Source: Clostridiales bacterium (GTDB lineage: Bacteria > Bacillota > Peptococcia > DRI-13 > UBA5745). From it: a DNA stretch of 6,887 bases. Where the stretch lies: NCBI GenBank assembly GCA_009776595.1, contig WRNN01000048.1, positions 517 to 7,403 on the forward strand, written 5' to 3'. Shown here one piece after another: positions 5,575 to 6,887 of the stretch. Under the pieces are notes generated by a model. The model searched no databases. It saw only the letters and a list, made by a program, of their open reading frames with translations, and had not been told where the DNA came from. Position 1 is the stretch's first letter. Each line of letters starts with the position of its first letter. Position numbers and translations under genes: made by a program.

Positions 5575-5970
5575 CTATAAATCCGCCTGCACCGGTTCTT
5601 TGCCGGATTCGTTAATGGTACAAGTCACATTGACTAAATAGAACATCGCAATTTCCGTAGGATTGTCTTTATAAATTTCTTTTATCCTCGGGTTATTGTC
5701 GAGCAGATAATTTTTCGCGTCCTCGGTTTCGTCGAGGACCGCCTCTCCGATGATGCGGATCCAGTCGCGATCCGGCTTCAACGCCGCGATCGAAACTTTT
5801 GGATTGCTGATGATCTGTCTAAATACGTTCTTCGACCTTCCCATGCTGAAGTAAAAACGGCCCTTATACTCCATGTTGGAACCAAAAGGACGGAGCTGCG
5901 GCTGCCCGTTCTCTGAAGTGGCGATAAAATACACGCCTGCCTCCTTTAGAAAATCTGTACCTTTTCCCAT
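5575..5970 (-). CDS. Pyridoxamine 5'-phosphate oxidase-family (FMN-binding split-barrel) protein
   Basis: A 131-residue protein, the usual size for single-domain split-barrel flavoproteins. It opens MGKGTDFLKEAGVYFIATSE, followed by QPQLRPFGS, the first strands and the basic flavin-phosphate contact region. Then come GRFYFSMGRSKNVFRQI and NPKVSIAAL (about 38-65), and WIRIIGEAVL (about 70-79), all in the order expected of the family. Members bind FMN or related cofactors as dimers in the cytoplasm and act as reductases or stress proteins; the short form here lacks evidence for true PNP oxidation, so no gene symbol is given. The ATG at 5970 is preferred over ATG 6036 because a perfect AGGAGG lies 8 nt upstream. 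It appears to have its own promoter. Confidence 0.87.
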   Translation of the reverse strand: MGKGTDFLKEAGVYFIATSENGQPQLRPFGSNMEYKGRFYFSMGRSKNVFRQIISNPKVSIAALKPDRDWIRIIGEAVLDETEDAKNYLLDNNPRIKEIYKDNPTEIAMFYLVNVTCTINESGKEPVQADL

Positions 5971-5978
5971 TTTCTGCG

Positions 5979-5984
5979 CCTCCT
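5979..5984 (-). promoter_or_regulatory. Consensus Shine-Dalgarno fixing the flavin-protein start
   Basis: AGGAGG on the minus strand, 8 nt before ATG 5970. It matches the anti-SD sequence fully and rules against the in-frame ATGs at 6036 and 6006. Confidence 0.85.
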
Positions 5985-6007
5985 GATCATCGTATTTGTC
6001 AATCATT

Positions 6008-6036
6008 ATTATACTTCTTTGGTATGCGTTGCACAA
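6008..6036 (-). promoter_or_regulatory. Probable promoter of the flavin-protein gene with a palindrome over the -35 box
   Basis: The -10 box is a perfect TATAAT at 6008-6013. Seventeen bp upstream the hexamer at 6031-6036 reads TTGTGC, only 3/6 to consensus. A 13-bp inverted repeat, TTGCA-CAA-TGCAA at 6029-6041, covers this weak -35, a typical operator position. Predicted transcription would start near 6001, about 30 nt before the ATG. The -10 is convincing; the -35 and the operator role are tentative. Confidence 0.55.
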
Positions 6037-6100
6037 TGCAAAATCGCCAGCCGCCTTGCCGGACGCTATCCCTCTGCCCGTATCGCAGATCCTGAATATG

Positions 6101-6120
6101 TACCGGTTTACAGCCCGGTA
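6101..6120 (-). other. 6-bp inverted repeat spanning the trpA stop
   Basis: TACCGG and CCGGTA arms (6101-6106 and 6115-6120) flank an 8-nt loop that includes the TAA stop of trpA. No T-run follows on the minus strand, so a terminator is only possible, not shown. The 137-nt stretch between trpA and the flavin-protein start otherwise holds the promoter described at 6008-6036. Confidence 0.3.
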
Positions 6121-6884
6121 ATCGCTTGCTTAATGGTTTTTGCGTAAGCGCTGATCGCTTCTACGCAATCCCGGCCATGCTCGGCGGCAATCCTTACAAT
6201 GGCGCTCCCGATAATGACGCCGTCGGCAAAAGCGGAGATGGTTTGCGCCTGTTCGGCTGTGGATATCCCGAAGCCCACCGCGCAGGGTATATCGCTGATT
6301 TTCCTGACCTTCTCTATCATAAGCCTTGCGCTGTCGTCAATCGTGCTGCGTTCTCCGGTTACGCCGAGAGAGGATACGCAATAGAGGAAACCCTCCGAAT
6401 TTGTGGCGATCTGCCTGATCCGCGTATCCGAAGTGGGGGCAATGAGCGAAATGAGCGTAAGCCCCTGCGCTTTGCAGGGCTGGTAAAGCTCCTCCCTCTC
6501 TTCAAAGGGCAGATCGGGGACGATGAGCCCGTCCAGTCCGCAGGCGGCGGCCCGCCCGATAAACCTGTCTATCCCATAAGCAAAGATCGGATTATAGTAG
6601 GTCATAAACAGGATAGGCGCCCGGATGTCCGGACGGACACGGGCAACCAAATCAAATAATTTGTCAACTGTGCATCCGGCCTGAAGGGCGCGCATGTCCG
6701 CCGCTTCGATGACCGGGCCTTCCGCAATGGGATCGGAGAAGGGGATGCCGATTTCTATGATATCCGCTCCCGCCTGATCCAAGGCGTACAGCAATTTTTC
6801 TGTGGTCTCCAAGTCCGGGTCCCCTCCCGTGATAAAGGGGACGAAAGCCTTCCCTGCAGTAAATGCCGCGCTGATCTTATTCAC
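6108..6884 (-). CDS. trpA: Tryptophan synthase alpha subunit
   Basis: A 258-residue protein matching TrpA along its whole length. It is a TIM barrel that splits indole-3-glycerol phosphate into indole and glyceraldehyde 3-phosphate and passes indole to TrpB. Visible landmarks are FVPFITGGDPD near 14-24, the catalytic glutamate E44 in IEIGIPFSDP, IVPDLPFEE in the middle, YCVSSLGVTGERS (loop 6), and VGFGIST and GVIIGSAIV, which form the phosphate site. The second catalytic acid, Asp60 in Salmonella, is replaced by glutamate (E55 in IAEGP). The likely start is a GTG at 6884-6882 whose bases form GTGA with a TGA at 6883-6881, the usual trpB-trpA coupling overlap; trpB itself lies outside the window. 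It is presumably the last gene of a trp operon. Confidence 0.95.
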   Translation of the reverse strand: MNKISAAFTAGKAFVPFITGGDPDLETTEKLLYALDQAGADIIEIGIPFSDPIAEGPVIEAADMRALQAGCTVDKLFDLVARVRPDIRAPILFMTYYNPIFAYGIDRFIGRAAACGLDGLIVPDLPFEEREELYQPCKAQGLTLISLIAPTSDTRIRQIATNSEGFLYCVSSLGVTGERSTIDDSARLMIEKVRKISDIPCAVGFGISTAEQAQTISAFADGVIIGSAIVRIAAEHGRDCVEAISAYAKTIKQAITGL

Positions 6885-6887
6885 TGA

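Noticed and set aside
6126..6659. 177-codon plus-strand open frame opposite trpA
   Set aside because: It is wholly antisense to a full-length, motif-complete TrpA, has no ribosome site and shows no recognisable domain.

Overview
The window looks like chromosome from a Bacillota bacterium, probably an anaerobic clostridial lineage or a Paenibacillus-like one. The evidence is strong AGGAGG-type ribosome sites, consensus TTGACA/TATAAT-type promoters, a secreted stalk-domain (copper amine oxidase N-terminal-like) protein and a trpA that appears to overlap trpB. No species can be named from the sequence alone.

Layout. A GC-rich plus-strand gene, the C-terminal end of a right-handed beta-helix protein, enters from the left and stops at 183. 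A strong hairpin (254-287) separates it from a convergent minus-strand block that fills the rest of the window. Reading that block in transcription order, right to left, the genes are: trpA (6884-6108), a small FMN-binding split-barrel protein of the pyridoxamine-phosphate-oxidase type (5970-5575), a secreted stalk-domain protein (5518-4976), and a four-gene cluster (4826-329).

The four-gene cluster is the notable part. It has its own near-perfect sigma-A promoter (TTGACA, 17 bp, TATAAA). Directly upstream of the -35 box are two exact 24-bp direct repeats carrying four TATGGGC heptamers. The genes are (1) a class I isoprenoid-synthase-fold protein with a DDIVD Asp-rich motif, (2) a 103-residue peptide with a helical leader-like N-terminal half and a Trp-Ser-Cys-Cys segment, (3) a radical SAM/SPASM peptide maturase with seven SPASM cysteines, and (4) a cobalamin-binding-domain radical SAM enzyme. 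This reads as a biosynthetic cluster for a ribosomally made, post-translationally modified peptide (RiPP). The order of isoprenoid enzyme then precursor is that of comQ-comX, where ComQ prenylates a Trp in ComX. Here two radical SAM enzymes occupy the place of comP/comA. I infer a peptide that may be both prenylated and radical-SAM-modified. Neither the modification nor the target residues can be proved from sequence. No exporter, protease or receptor gene is present in the window.

The remaining genes are ordinary. The trpA end, the flavin protein and the stalk protein are probably unrelated housekeeping or surface functions, although the stalk gene ends only 2 bp before the repeat block that seems to control the RiPP cluster.
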